64,000 nucleotides of DNA from an uncultured bacterium (GTDB lineage Bacteria > Bacillota > Limnochordia > DTU080 > JAAYLA01), in contig CALKAQ010000013.1 in NCBI GenBank assembly GCA_937983075.1, positions 1 through 64,000 of the forward strand, read 5' to 3'. The notes under the pieces are model-generated. The model worked only from the letters and a program-made list of their open reading frames with translations. It made no database searches and was not told the DNA's origin. The position numbers and the translations under genes are program-made. Shown here piece by piece: positions 26,297 through 35,577 of this stretch. Numbering within the stretch: position 1 is the stretch's first letter; every line of letters starts with the position of its first letter.

Positions 26297-27721
26297 TCAC
26301 TCCGTTCTTAGTCCGTCCGCGGGTTCCATCGACGAGCTGAGGTACGCCGGATACAAGCTGAACAGCACGCTGAAAACGACGCCTGCCAACAGTCCGAATC
26401 CGACGTCGACAGCGGTCAAGGCGATTTCGCCGTCCAAATAATTCACGTTGGCGAGCGCATGGACGACAACCCGGGCAATCGCCAAACCGACGGCGCTGCC
26501 GATGAGCCCGAGAATCAGCGCTTCAGCGAGTATTTGATTGAAGAGCGTGCGTCGCTCCGCCCCCAGTGCAACCGTCATCGCCGCGAAACGTCGGCGCCGA
26601 ATCACCCGGGCGGTAAACAAATTGAGTATGTTGATCGCCGCGACAAAAAGCGTGAGCCCGCTCAAGCCCATGAGGGCAATCGACAAGTTGCGGCTAAGGC
26701 GCTCCAATTCCGCGAGCATATCCATCGGGTTGGTCACCTCAACCCGGCCGTCGCCGAACACACTGGCGAAATAGACTTCCAAATCGGCGATCAGCGCTTC
26801 GAAGCCATCCGGTTCGGCTGGTGCGAAGTTAATTTCTATCACGCGGACAGGACCGTCACTGTTGACGGTATGCGGACCGAACGCTTCAACCAGATAGCTC
26901 GGCGATACGTACAAACCCGGCAGCTCTTGCTGCTGCAAGACACCGACAATCTGCCAAGTAACATCGACGGGCCCTTGACTCGAGTATGTAGTCACCGTCA
27001 CCGTGCGGCCAATCACTTCTTCCGGCTCCAGGTCAGGAAACAGTTTGGGCACGTCGGTTTCTTCGAGAACGAGTACGGGCCTGCCGGAAGTGTAGTCATC
27101 CCATGTCAGCCAACGGCCGGCGAGGAGCGAGCGATTCTTTAAGAACATGCCGTCAGGCGTCGTACCGGACACGTGGAGATGGGGCGGCATGTCCAGCATC
27201 GGATCCGGCATCGACGTTCCCGAATCCGCCTCGCCCTCGACGGTGCCGGCAGCTGCCGCCGGGGGTTTCCACGGCTCACCGTCAACCGCGACGACGCTTC
27301 CGCCGAACGAATCGACGGCATACGTGTCGACATAAGCGACACTGGGCACGTCTTCCCTGGCGCGCAGCATATGGTCGACCGTCAGTTCCACCGGCTCGGC
27401 GAGAGGACCCGCGATGCGGATGGCCGGCACACCGCCCGACGAGTAAAGCTCACTCGTGTCGATCCGCTGGGGCCGCACTGCCACCGTCGTGACGTTCTGG
27501 GCATAAACATTGCGCTGCAGAGCGAAGATATAGCGCAAAAACGTTTCCGTTCCCGTCACAACGCCGACTCCGAGGGCGATGCCCAAAAGGATCAACAAAC
27601 TTTCGATGAAACGGTGCCGCAATTGCTTGAGAGTGAGGCGAATCACCCCGCCCAATCGAGCCCGACGGCTCCGCTTCACAGCATCCGGCTGCCATACGTC
27701 CGAAATGTGGAGTTGGCTCAA
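26297..27721 (-). CDS. MacB/LolE-like ABC permease B
   Basis: The 474-residue protein has the same architecture as permease A: a first helix FIESLLILLGIALGVGVVTG, an extracytoplasmic domain of about 290 residues, and three helices ending in LFSLYPAYLSSSMEPADGLRTE. The closing sequence resembles the standard LYPAxxAAxLxPxEAL of MacB. The two permeases are clearly different and probably heterodimerise. The TTG start lies 11 bases after the ykuK stop, so the efflux genes may be read through from the rsmA group. Confidence 0.9.
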   Translation of the reverse strand: MSQLHISDVWQPDAVKRSRRARLGGVIRLTLKQLRHRFIESLLILLGIALGVGVVTGTETFLRYIFALQRNVYAQNVTTVAVRPQRIDTSELYSSGGVPAIRIAGPLAEPVELTVDHMLRAREDVPSVAYVDTYAVDSFGGSVVAVDGEPWKPPAAAAGTVEGEADSGTSMPDPMLDMPPHLHVSGTTPDGMFLKNRSLLAGRWLTWDDYTSGRPVLVLEETDVPKLFPDLEPEEVIGRTVTVTTYSSQGPVDVTWQIVGVLQQQELPGLYVSPSYLVEAFGPHTVNSDGPVRVIEINFAPAEPDGFEALIADLEVYFASVFGDGRVEVTNPMDMLAELERLSRNLSIALMGLSGLTLFVAAINILNLFTARVIRRRRFAAMTVALGAERRTLFNQILAEALILGLIGSAVGLAIARVVVHALANVNYLDGEIALTAVDVGFGLLAGVVFSVLFSLYPAYLSSSMEPADGLRTE

Positions 27722-27732
27722 GAGGTTACCCC

Positions 27733-28203
27733 CTACTTGGTGTACTTGTCGGCGACGGTTGACGCGCCGAACGAATCCGGTTTGATGCGGGCGTCAAAAC
27801 CGGATCCGACCACCATGCCGACGACTTCACGAATCAAATCACGAGTTCGACCGTTTTCACCCACGTCGAGATGAATTTCAACCTTCAGGTCGGCAAAGCC
27901 GTTTTGAGCGAGGCGCTCGGCAAGCATCCCGGCGAGGTTCAGAGAAAGCGAGGCTTCGTAGAAGATGCGTTGACGTAAAGAACGTTGAATGCGTTCACGA
28001 GTCCGTGTGTAGTAGTATCGTGCTCCTTTCCCTCGTCGGTGAACGATGACGGCCGTGACAAAGCAAGTTTCATCGCCTAATTGCGAGTCCGTTCCTACTA
28101 TTACGTCGTACTCACTCTCGGCATCTTCGCTGATGTATTCTGTAATATCGGCGAACATTTCGTCAAAATTAAGTCGACCACGGCTTGGACTGATATATTC
28201 CAT
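27733..28203 (-). CDS. ykuK: YkuK-family ribonuclease H-like protein (DUF458)
   Basis: The 156 residues match the YkuK family, predicted to have an RNase H fold, with no proven role. Family landmarks are VIVGTDSQLGDETCFVTAVI near the N-terminus, HLDVGENGRTRDLIREVVGM, and the C-terminus ARIKPDSFGASTVADKYTK. The Asp residues in GTDSQ and in HLDVG could bind metal. It lies 26 bases after rsmA on the same strand. Confidence 0.87.
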   Translation of the reverse strand: MEYISPSRGRLNFDEMFADITEYISEDAESEYDVIVGTDSQLGDETCFVTAVIVHRRGKGARYYYTRTRERIQRSLRQRIFYEASLSLNLAGMLAERLAQNGFADLKVEIHLDVGENGRTRDLIREVVGMVVGSGFDARIKPDSFGASTVADKYTK

Positions 28204-28229
28204 GAGGCATCACCGACTTTTGAGCTACC

Positions 28230-29087
28230 TCATTCTATCATATCGTACAGGACGTTCGCCAGAGAGACAAATGTTCCCAAATCAAGTTTTTCGCCGCGCA
28301 ATGACGGATCGATGCCGGCACGCTCCAGCAGTTCGGTGCTGTCGATTTGATACGTTTGGGCGAGCGGCTGCAATGCTTTGCGCAGCGTTTTGCGCCGTTG
28401 GGCAAAAGCCGCACGGACAACCGCAAAGAACAGCTCATCACTTTTGGCAGCCGGTGTGTAGGGACGCGGACGCAGACGCACCACTTTGGAGTCAACCTGC
28501 GGCTGGGGCATAAAAACCGTCCGCGGCACCCGGACGACCACGTCGACGTCGGCCCGATATTGCACGGCAACGCTCAATGAGCCGTAATCTTTGCTTCCGG
28601 GTGCAGCGACCAGACGATCCGCGACTTCGGCTTGCACCATGAGGACGGCGAATTCCAGCGCCACACGCTGCTCCAAAAGATGAAAAATCAGCGGAGAGGT
28701 AATATAGTACGGCAAGTTGGCCACCACTTTGATGGGAGTTCCTTCCGGAACGAGTTCGCTGAAATCGACCTTTAATGCATCACCTGCAATCAATTCTACT
28801 TTGGGCTCATCAGCAAAGAGCTCGCGCAAAATGTGCACGAGCTCCCGATCAATCTCGATGGCGATCACGCGGCCCGCTCGCTGAGCGAGCGCCTGGGTAA
28901 GCGAACCAATTCCCGGGCCGATTTCGATGACGGTATCATCTGCTCCTAATGAGGCGGCATCGACAATATGACGCAATATGTTTGCATCAATGAGGAAATT
29001 TTGCCCCCACCGCCGCTTCAACTGCACCCCATAGCTTCCTAGAATGCGCCGCACTTCACTCGGTGCGGACAACCGCAGCTCGTTCAA
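28230..29087 (-). CDS. rsmA: 16S rRNA (adenine-1518/1519-N6) dimethyltransferase
   Basis: RsmA (KsgA) dimethylates two adenosines near the 3' end of 16S rRNA during 30S assembly. Landmarks are QNFLIDANILRHIV, the SAM loop VIEIGPGIGSLTQALAQ near residue 60, and the catalytic NLPYYITSPL near 125. The 285 residues are normal. It follows the yabE-like gene by 11 bases. In Bacillus rnmV (RNase M5) lies between these two genes and is missing here. Confidence 0.97.
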   Translation of the reverse strand: MNELRLSAPSEVRRILGSYGVQLKRRWGQNFLIDANILRHIVDAASLGADDTVIEIGPGIGSLTQALAQRAGRVIAIEIDRELVHILRELFADEPKVELIAGDALKVDFSELVPEGTPIKVVANLPYYITSPLIFHLLEQRVALEFAVLMVQAEVADRLVAAPGSKDYGSLSVAVQYRADVDVVVRVPRTVFMPQPQVDSKVVRLRPRPYTPAAKSDELFFAVVRAAFAQRRKTLRKALQPLAQTYQIDSTELLERAGIDPSLRGEKLDLGTFVSLANVLYDMIE

Positions 29088-29098
29088 TCACGCACACC

Positions 29099-30142
29099 TC
29101 ACGGAGCAAGAATATATACATCGACCGTCTGGCGGCCCCATTGAATAGCCTCTTCGTATGTTTCAAAGAACAGGTCGATGATATTCCCCTTGATCGCACC
29201 GCCGATATCCGCGGCGATGCCTACACCGTATCCGGGCACGTACAGCCGGGTGCCCAAAGGAATGACCGTCGGATCGACGGCGATGACCCCACGCCGGGCT
29301 CGCAAGCCCACGAAGGTGTAGCCGTCCGACCATTCCCCAGTGCTGATGGGACTCGCCTCATACCCTGTCGCCACCATTTGGCGCACTTCGATATATTCCA
29401 TCGGCCCCTCGGGGGTCTGGACAATTTTGCGTTCCTGCCGGGTGCCGCCTTCAATGATGCGGTTGATGGGCTCAACGGTCACTTCTTCGCTGACGATTTC
29501 ACGGCTGACCAGAACGCCGTCTTCATATATGATCCGAATTCTGCGTTCCAGCTCGCCCGTGCGGCCCTCGCGAACGACGTTGGTCTCGCCTTGGGGCAGA
29601 TGGGGAGCCGCCCAGTGAATAGTTGCATACGGCAAGGTTTCCTTCTCGATCACCCATTCTTCGACCACCCGAACGACCTTGATCTCAAGATCCGGCCCGA
29701 GATGCGCATGCAGCGCCGGTGTGACACGGTCTTTTTCGCCGATTTCCACGCCTGCGGCCGCGAGCGCTTCAGCCACGGTTTTGGCGGTCGTGTGCAACGT
29801 TTGCGTCTGGCCGTCGGCAGTAATATGCACCGCAACGGCTCGCTGAATGACAATTTCAGTGATCGCATCGAGTTGAGTCTCCAACGCCGGTGAAACGGCA
29901 TCGTAAGGAGATACGGCAATGCCGGCTTCGCGTAAAGCTTCGGCTACCGTGGTCACCCGGGTGCGCATCTCCACGGGTGCCTGATCGTCCACAAGGATGA
30001 CGACCTCTTTGACCATCCGCCCGTAAGCCCACACGACGCCTCCGACGGCCAACACCAATACAACCACAAACCAAAGCGGTGCAAGCCGTCGCCGCATGGC
30101 CTGCCGTCCGACGCCATGAGCAGGCAGCCTTCCTTGATTCAT
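29099..30142 (-). CDS. yabE: YabE/Rpf-like cell wall protein with DUF348, G5 and 3D domains
   Basis: A short cytoplasmic tail is followed by one membrane helix (LWFVVVLVLAVGGVVWAYG), two DUF348 repeats (about 48-160: TTVAEALREAGIAVSPYD and KTVAEALAAAGVEIGEKD), a G5 domain (about 165-250), and a C-terminal 3D domain (DPTVIPLGTRLYVPGYG with three conserved Asp). 3D domains are MltA-like lytic transglycosylase folds, so it probably cleaves peptidoglycan outside the membrane. The start has AAGGAGG seven bases upstream. It sits just before rsmA as yabE does in Bacillus. Confidence 0.92.
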   Translation of the reverse strand: MNQGRLPAHGVGRQAMRRRLAPLWFVVVLVLAVGGVVWAYGRMVKEVVILVDDQAPVEMRTRVTTVAEALREAGIAVSPYDAVSPALETQLDAITEIVIQRAVAVHITADGQTQTLHTTAKTVAEALAAAGVEIGEKDRVTPALHAHLGPDLEIKVVRVVEEWVIEKETLPYATIHWAAPHLPQGETNVVREGRTGELERRIRIIYEDGVLVSREIVSEEVTVEPINRIIEGGTRQERKIVQTPEGPMEYIEVRQMVATGYEASPISTGEWSDGYTFVGLRARRGVIAVDPTVIPLGTRLYVPGYGVGIAADIGGAIKGNIIDLFFETYEEAIQWGRQTVDVYILAP

Positions 30143-30171
30143 TCGTTAGCCTCCTTTTCCAACTAGGCACA

Positions 30172-30360
30172 CTAGGCGAGACGCTTAAACCTTCCCAACC
30201 GCTGCTCCAACTCTTCGGTGCTCAACTCGTCAATGCGATCGATGGCATCCAGGATGTCGTCCAATTCTTCGTCCGTAATGAGCCCTTGCTGGTGCAGCTT
30301 GCTGTAGGCTGCGGCAAAACGGATTTTCAGCCGTTCGGCTTCTTCGTAAAGTTGGCTCAC
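30172..30360 (-). CDS. Small acidic helical protein downstream of dnaB, unknown
   Basis: The reading frame is open to 30417 inside dnaB, but a GTG at 30360, one base after the dnaB stop and preceded by GAGGGGGAGTAGG, gives a 62-residue product. It is predicted to be two helices: SQLYEEAERLKIRFAAAYSK, then an acidic DEELDDILDAIDRIDELSTEELEQRL. I do not recognise the family. Close coupling to dnaB suggests co-expression with the replicative helicase, but a functional link is only inferred. Confidence 0.7.
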   Translation of the reverse strand: MSQLYEEAERLKIRFAAAYSKLHQQGLITDEELDDILDAIDRIDELSTEELEQRLGRFKRLA

Positions 30361-30361
30361 C

Positions 30362-31768
30362 CTACTCCCCCTCGCGCCGCGGGCTCTCTTCGATAAACCG
30401 GGTAAACTCTTTCGCAAAACGTATATAACAGCTGCCCGTAGGTCCTTTTCGCTGCTTAGCGAAAATTACCTCGGTGTATCCTTCGGTTCCTTCCGCGCGA
30501 GCCTTCTCGGGATAATAATAGTCCTCGCGGTACAGGAACATAATGACGTCGGCGAACTCTTCAATATTGCCGCTGTCACGCAGATCGCTCATGACGGGCC
30601 GCTTGTTCTCGCGCTGCTCGACCCCGCGGTTCAGCTGCGACAGCAAAATGATCGGCAAATCGAGCTCGCCCGCCAAATCACGCAGCTCTCGGACAATATC
30701 GCCGACAACCAAAGCGTGATTGCGGTTGCCGCTGTTCGGAGGCGGTTTGATGAGCTGCAAATAGTCGATGATGATCAAACCGAGATCAGGCGCTTCCGCC
30801 TTGACCTTGCGGGCTTTGGCACGTATTTCCGTCACGCTGAGGCCGCGCTTGTCGCAAATGTAAATCGGCAGATTAAACAGTTCGTTGAAAACACCTTGGG
30901 TCTTGGCAAACTGCTCGTCGTCGAGCCGTGTCGAGTAGTCCATCGGCGAAACGACAGGCGAACCGTCTCTGTTCCGGTAACGAAACAGCTCGCTGAGCAC
31001 AAGGCGATCGCCGATTTGTTCATCGTCCATTTCAAGACTGAAAATCAGCACCGGCACGTTGCGCGGCGGTTTGGCAACATTCACTGCGAAGTTCAGCGCC
31101 AAAGACGTTTTGCCCATGCTCGGGCGCGCCGCCAGAATAATCAGGTCCTTCTTTTTGAAGCCGGTCGTCATGACGTCAATCGCAGGAAAACGCACCGGCA
31201 AGCCGTACGGCTTGCGGCCTTCCTTGCGTTCGACCAGCTGCACGTAGCATTTGTTCAACACGGTCATCAAATCTTTGACGTCTTCTTCACCGCTCTGGCT
31301 TGTCGCTTGAAAAATCAGCTCCTGCGCCTTGGCTTGCAGGGCGCTGAGATTTTCCACCGTGTCGAGCAATACCATCCGCTGAATTTCTTCGGCGGCTTGC
31401 AAAATCGCCCGTTTCGCATGTTTCTCGATGAGAATGTCAAGGCTCGGCTCGAATTCCGCCGGACTGACGAACGCTTCCGTAAGCTCAAGAAGCGCCTTTT
31501 CCAAACTCGGAATCGATCCGTCTTTCCGCAAACGGTTAAACAGTTGGGTGTATGAGATCCGCCCACCCAACGTGTACAGGTCAAGAATGGCTTGATAAAT
31601 CTTACGATGAATCGGATCGACAAAATGTTCGGCGCGCAGTCGCTCGACAGCGGCGTCGACGTAGTTCGGATGCTTGATGAGAATGCCCAGCAAACGCCGC
31701 TCGGACTCGATGTCGGCGAGCGCTTGTTCCGACGTGAGACCGGTACTAAGGTTATTCGTCATACTCAT
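30362..31768 (-). CDS. dnaB: Replicative DNA helicase DnaB
   Basis: The ring helicase unwinds DNA ahead of the replisome and carries primase. The N-terminal primase-binding domain starts at LLGILIKHPNYVDAA. The RecA-like domain has Walker A ARPSMGKTSLALN near residue 223, Walker B LIIIDYLQL and the DnaB motif LLSQLNRGVEQR. There is no intein. The ATG at 31768 has AAGGAG ten bases upstream and overlaps the end of the dnaD-like gene by 17 bases, which suggests coupled expression of the helicase and its presumed loader. Confidence 0.96.
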   Translation of the reverse strand: MSMTNNLSTGLTSEQALADIESERRLLGILIKHPNYVDAAVERLRAEHFVDPIHRKIYQAILDLYTLGGRISYTQLFNRLRKDGSIPSLEKALLELTEAFVSPAEFEPSLDILIEKHAKRAILQAAEEIQRMVLLDTVENLSALQAKAQELIFQATSQSGEEDVKDLMTVLNKCYVQLVERKEGRKPYGLPVRFPAIDVMTTGFKKKDLIILAARPSMGKTSLALNFAVNVAKPPRNVPVLIFSLEMDDEQIGDRLVLSELFRYRNRDGSPVVSPMDYSTRLDDEQFAKTQGVFNELFNLPIYICDKRGLSVTEIRAKARKVKAEAPDLGLIIIDYLQLIKPPPNSGNRNHALVVGDIVRELRDLAGELDLPIILLSQLNRGVEQRENKRPVMSDLRDSGNIEEFADVIMFLYREDYYYPEKARAEGTEGYTEVIFAKQRKGPTGSCYIRFAKEFTRFIEESPRREGE

Positions 31769-32837
31769 CCGGATAAAGCTCCTTCCAACGCTGTACAAGG
31801 CCCGGATCTACGTGTTGGTATGCGGCCGCATTGGCCGAACCTTCGTAACGGCCCGGATCGTCCCGTCGATCGCGTTCATCTTTCGGAATCAGCGCCTGTG
31901 CATGGCGCTTGTCCTGCATCAGATCGGACAGCGTACGAATTCCGGCATTGTACCAATTGCGTAAAATGCCTTCGAGATAATTGATACGGGGGTTCTTGGC
32001 CGAAGCGACGGTCTCTTCAATTGCAAGGGCAACGACTTCGGCATCCATTTTCTGCTCTTCCACCCAAAACCGCAGCTTTTCGTATTGTGCGGGCCCAATC
32101 AAGCCGATTCGCTTGTGGTAGATTTGCACGACCGCGTCCAAGTCGGTGCTCGCCGAAGTGATGGGAGGAGCCGTGTTCACCGCGGCGCCGCTCTCTCCCG
32201 GCAACTCACCGGCTGCCACTTCCATGCCGGCGGCAGCAGCAGGACCGGCCGGCGTCGGAATCGGCTCAGCGCCCAAGGCTTCCGGCACACGTTCTTGAGC
32301 GGCGATGGGCGAAACGATCGGATCATCCTTCGCTGCACCATTCTCCATCTGCGGCTGCGGCACTGAATGTTCACGCGGCGGTTCGGGAACCGGCATCTCC
32401 GTCCCTATGGCACCGCTCTTTTCCACCGGAGTCTCCGTCGCTGCAGAACGCGGCTTGCGATAGCCACCGGCAAGCGCGAGCAACGGAGGCTGTTGAACCG
32501 AATACTGCCGAAACCGCAATGCGAACGCATCGGCCGACAAAGGCTCATGCAGAATGTATCCGCCGTCTTCGTCGCATTCAAGAAGCTCAAAGTCAATCAG
32601 CACCTGCAATGCAGTGTTGACGTCACGAAATGACATCCCAAAACGTTGGCCCAATTGCTTTTCGATGTCGGTCAGCTGGTCCCCGCGCTGAATCAGCCAG
32701 CGGAGATTCAACCAAACCATGACGGCGATAGGGCCAACCATGGGCTGATACAGTTCGAACAGTTCACTTGGCACAGAAAGCGGAGGAAGGCGACGCCGGC
32801 CAAGTCGCAAACTGGCCGTAAACTCGTCCTTTCCCAT
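31752..32837 (-). CDS. DnaD-domain primosome protein
   Basis: The product (361 residues from the ATG at 32837, with AAGGAGG upstream) has an N-terminal winged-helix-like domain (about 15-110, SVPSELFELYQPMVGPIAV), a Pro/Ala/Glu-rich linker of about 125 residues, and a C-terminal DnaB_2/DnaD domain with the YxxxIxxxW motif in NYLEGILRNWYNAG. Such proteins remodel DNA and help load the helicase in Firmicutes. It lies directly upstream of dnaB and overlaps it. Whether it corresponds to Bacillus DnaB or DnaD is unclear. Confidence 0.88.
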   Translation of the reverse strand: MGKDEFTASLRLGRRRLPPLSVPSELFELYQPMVGPIAVMVWLNLRWLIQRGDQLTDIEKQLGQRFGMSFRDVNTALQVLIDFELLECDEDGGYILHEPLSADAFALRFRQYSVQQPPLLALAGGYRKPRSAATETPVEKSGAIGTEMPVPEPPREHSVPQPQMENGAAKDDPIVSPIAAQERVPEALGAEPIPTPAGPAAAAGMEVAAGELPGESGAAVNTAPPITSASTDLDAVVQIYHKRIGLIGPAQYEKLRFWVEEQKMDAEVVALAIEETVASAKNPRINYLEGILRNWYNAGIRTLSDLMQDKRHAQALIPKDERDRRDDPGRYEGSANAAAYQHVDPGLVQRWKELYPDEYDE

Positions 32838-33130
32838 ACTGCATCGTCCTCCTTGAGCCGAAAACCCTGCATTTGAAGGGCTAAGCCGGCAAAAAGGCAG
32901 GATAGTGCTCATTGCTTATGGCTTTACAGGCATGGTGATACGAAGATTCACGACACGGCGAAACCGCATGCTGTGAGGCATGCTTATAGGTGGGGATACC
33001 GAATTGAGTTGATGACGGAGATTGATTGAGCCCGGGCAAAGCGTTCGTGGAGTACGGAAAACGTTTGAGTACCCCCGCATTCACCTAATCAACGTTCTGG
33101 TTGTGACGGCGGAATTCCTGCTTGTGTTCC
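32838..33130. other. Non-coding stretch upstream of the dnaD-dnaB operon
   Basis: No convincing gene is seen in these 293 bases. A perfect GCATGC-6-GCATGC inverted repeat lies near 32968-32985. No consensus promoter for dnaD was found by eye, although one should be present. Confidence 0.5.
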
Positions 33131-33415
33131 CTATCCGGAATGAACAGTGCCGCGGCCCGGCGACCGATGTGTGCGGCCGCCTTTCCTCGTGTACCGAAAT
33201 TGGCTGCGTTTCGCCAATGACCATAGCCAGAGCCACACGGCGCCCGAAACCAACAGCCCCACTCCGTAGCGCAGCAGCAAGTCGCGCTTCGCGATCCAAG
33301 CGATCTCCGCCGGGCCGAATGAAACCACCGCCAAATTCGACCAACTGACGTACAAGCTGATCGTCCAGGCGGCCAATCCGGCGATTCCCAGCCATTCCGC
33401 TAATCTCCTTCGCAT
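33131..33415 (-). CDS. Small membrane protein downstream of ddl, unknown
   Basis: The 94-residue product has two hydrophobic helices (about 8-28, WLGIAGLAAWTISLYVSW, and 50-68, GVGLLVSGAVWLWLWSLA) and a basic, Arg/Gly-rich C-terminal tail. The ATG has AGGGAG about nine bases upstream and starts 14 bases after the ddl stop, so it is probably the last gene of the ddl operon. The family is not recognised. Confidence 0.6.
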   Translation of the reverse strand: MRRRLAEWLGIAGLAAWTISLYVSWSNLAVVSFGPAEIAWIAKRDLLLRYGVGLLVSGAVWLWLWSLAKRSQFRYTRKGGRTHRSPGRGTVHSG

Positions 33416-33429
33416 CGTGCCACTCTCCC

Positions 33430-34572
33430 TTACCCAAGAGAGTAAGTGCGTTCAGTCGCCTCGTTTTCGGCTTGTCGCTCAAAGGCAAGGTCAATCAGCC
33501 GATCGAGAAGCTCACCATAGCTGAGTCCACTCGCTTCCCACAACTTCGGATACATGCTGATTTTCGTGAAACCAGGCATGGTGTTGATTTCATTAATGTA
33601 AATAGCGCTTTCATCACGTTCCACAAAGAAGTCGACGCGACTCAAGCCGGCGGCGTCGATAGCCTGGAAAGCCCGGATGGCCATTTGCTGCAGCTGTTCG
33701 ACTACGGAAGGAGAAAGCGGTGCGGGAATGATCAACCGGGAACGGTCGTCGTAATATTTCGCTCGGTAGTCGTAAAATTCGTTGGCCGGAATGATTTCGC
33801 CGGGCACCGATGCGATCGGATCGTGGTTGCCGAGTACGCTGACCTCAATTTCCCGTGCGTCCACCCCCGCCTCGAAAATCAGCTTGCGGTCGAACCTTGC
33901 AGCAAGTTCGCACGCTTCCCGCAGCTCGCTCGGGTGTTTAACTTTGGAAACGCCGACGCTCGAACCCGAATTCGCCGGTTTGACAAAGCAAGGATAGCCG
34001 AGTTCGTCTTCCACCCGCCTTTGGATGGCGGAAAAATCCGTTTGTACCTGGCGGCGAGCAGCCACGAAATAAGGCACTTGCGGCAAATTCGCCTGTGCGA
34101 ACATGGCTTTCATAAGAGCTTTGTCCATGCCGACGGCAGAGGCGGCGACTCCGGAGCCGACATATGGAATACCGGCGAGCTCGAATAAGCCCTGAATGCA
34201 GCCGTCTTCGCCGTAGGAACCGTGCAGCACGGGGAATATGACGTCCAAGCGTTCCGTAAACAAGCCGTGATCCAACTGAAGCAAACCGTGTACGGTAGGA
34301 TCCGGAATCAGCGTTGCACGCTGATCCGCACGGCTTTCCGAATCACGTTCCGTCCCGAAGATGCCCAGCGGATTTTCACCGACATACCAGTTCCCGTCGC
34401 GTGTAATGCCGATGGGCACCACTTCGTAGCGCCGGGGATCGAGAGCCGCGATGACCGAACGTGCCGACATGATGCTGACCTCGTGTTCTCCCGAACGTCC
34501 GCCAAAAACAACGCCTACCCGCAGCCGCCGTTGTGCGGAGCTTCCCGTAGATGCCAATGACCTTACCTCCAA
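33430..34572 (-). CDS. ddl: D-alanine--D-alanine ligase
   Basis: Ddl joins two D-Ala molecules for peptidoglycan precursors in the cytoplasm. The ATP-grasp features are present: VVFGGRSGEHEVS at the N-terminus, VLHGSYGEDGCIQGL, CFVKPANSGSSVGV and INEINTMPGFT with the Mg2+ ligands. The omega-loop EFYDYRAKYYD keeps the Tyr of D-Ala-D-Ala enzymes, not the Phe of D-Ala-D-Lac ligases. At 380 residues it is slightly long, with about 16 extra residues at the N-terminus. Confidence 0.96.
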   Translation of the reverse strand: MEVRSLASTGSSAQRRLRVGVVFGGRSGEHEVSIMSARSVIAALDPRRYEVVPIGITRDGNWYVGENPLGIFGTERDSESRADQRATLIPDPTVHGLLQLDHGLFTERLDVIFPVLHGSYGEDGCIQGLFELAGIPYVGSGVAASAVGMDKALMKAMFAQANLPQVPYFVAARRQVQTDFSAIQRRVEDELGYPCFVKPANSGSSVGVSKVKHPSELREACELAARFDRKLIFEAGVDAREIEVSVLGNHDPIASVPGEIIPANEFYDYRAKYYDDRSRLIIPAPLSPSVVEQLQQMAIRAFQAIDAAGLSRVDFFVERDESAIYINEINTMPGFTKISMYPKLWEASGLSYGELLDRLIDLAFERQAENEATERTYSLG

Positions 34573-34634
34573 CAGTAATCCAGCAATCCAGCGGTTTTTG
34601 CTTGCCTTGACACCCTATGCGACGAATGCATTCG

Positions 34635-35486
34635 TCATTCTCGGTTCACGCCGTCCCCGTCCGGTGCGGCTGGAATCGCATCGCCCGCTTGTACAGACTC
34701 ACGGCTTTGGTCTTCAATCACGACTTGAAAATCGTCAAATAGGCCGACAACCACATGACGGATGTTTTCGTACGTATCTGCGTTTTCTTCGAACCAGCCT
34801 GTTACCGTGACAGTTCTCCGCTCTGTATCTATATGTACGTCGGTGACTTGTACTTGCCTCAAACCCAACTCGCGTGGAAGAAATACCCGCAGTGCCAAGC
34901 TTTGGCGCCGTTCGGCATTCGGTCGGTAGAGCAAACTCAAAAACAGGCGTTGGAAAAAACGAAAACAGATGTTAAAAACAAGCCCTGAAAGAAGCAAGGG
35001 AAGCAGCCATACCTGAAAAACCGGCAGCGGATGGATCGTATAGAAAGAAAACAGACCGACAAGCGGCAATCCGACGGCCATAATCAGCTCATGCAAGCCA
35101 AGCCGTAATGGCCCGTCAGATGAAGCAATCTGCAAATATGCATCGGTCAGGCATGAAAAAGCCCGCAGAAAGGCAAGAAACAAGCCCCAGGTCGCGAGCA
35201 GAATGCTGTAAGGCCAGGCGGCTTTGATATAGGAGATCACGTTTAAACGCAAATGCAGGTGTGCCAACCACTGCCGTTCGATTTGAGTAAGCGTTCCGGC
35301 CCATCCGAACGCAAATTCCCAATAAAAGAGGACGACATAAAGAATAAGAGGCAGCCAAGCCATGACAAAGCCCGCCAAAAATCCGCTGGCGAAAATGCGC
35401 GATTTAGGGGCAAACGTGGCTAACGCCTCTTCCTCTGCTTGGCGGAAGCGGTTTCCCCCCAGTGGCGCAGGGGGTTGTTCAATCAT
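34635..35486 (-). CDS. Multi-pass membrane protein with a soluble C-terminal domain, unknown
   Basis: The 283-residue product has about five transmembrane helices between residues 33 and 190 (for example SGFLAGFVMAWLPLILYVVL and LIMAVGLPLVGLFSFYTI). A C-terminal segment, VQVTDVHIDTERRTVTVTGWFEENA, resembles one beta-alpha-beta unit of a BON-like lipid-binding domain, and a short acidic tail ends it. I do not recognise the family. It lies about 60 bases upstream of ddl and 90 bases after the glutaredoxin gene, so an operon with ddl is possible. Confidence 0.65.
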   Translation of the reverse strand: MIEQPPAPLGGNRFRQAEEEALATFAPKSRIFASGFLAGFVMAWLPLILYVVLFYWEFAFGWAGTLTQIERQWLAHLHLRLNVISYIKAAWPYSILLATWGLFLAFLRAFSCLTDAYLQIASSDGPLRLGLHELIMAVGLPLVGLFSFYTIHPLPVFQVWLLPLLLSGLVFNICFRFFQRLFLSLLYRPNAERRQSLALRVFLPRELGLRQVQVTDVHIDTERRTVTVTGWFEENADTYENIRHVVVGLFDDFQVVIEDQSRESVQAGDAIPAAPDGDGVNRE

Positions 35487-35577
35487 GTTTGCCCACCCCG
35501 CCTCTCACGTGTGCAATTTCCTGCGATACTCCCTAGATGAGATACTCCTTGCACAGAGCCGTTCCTTCTTCATGTGC

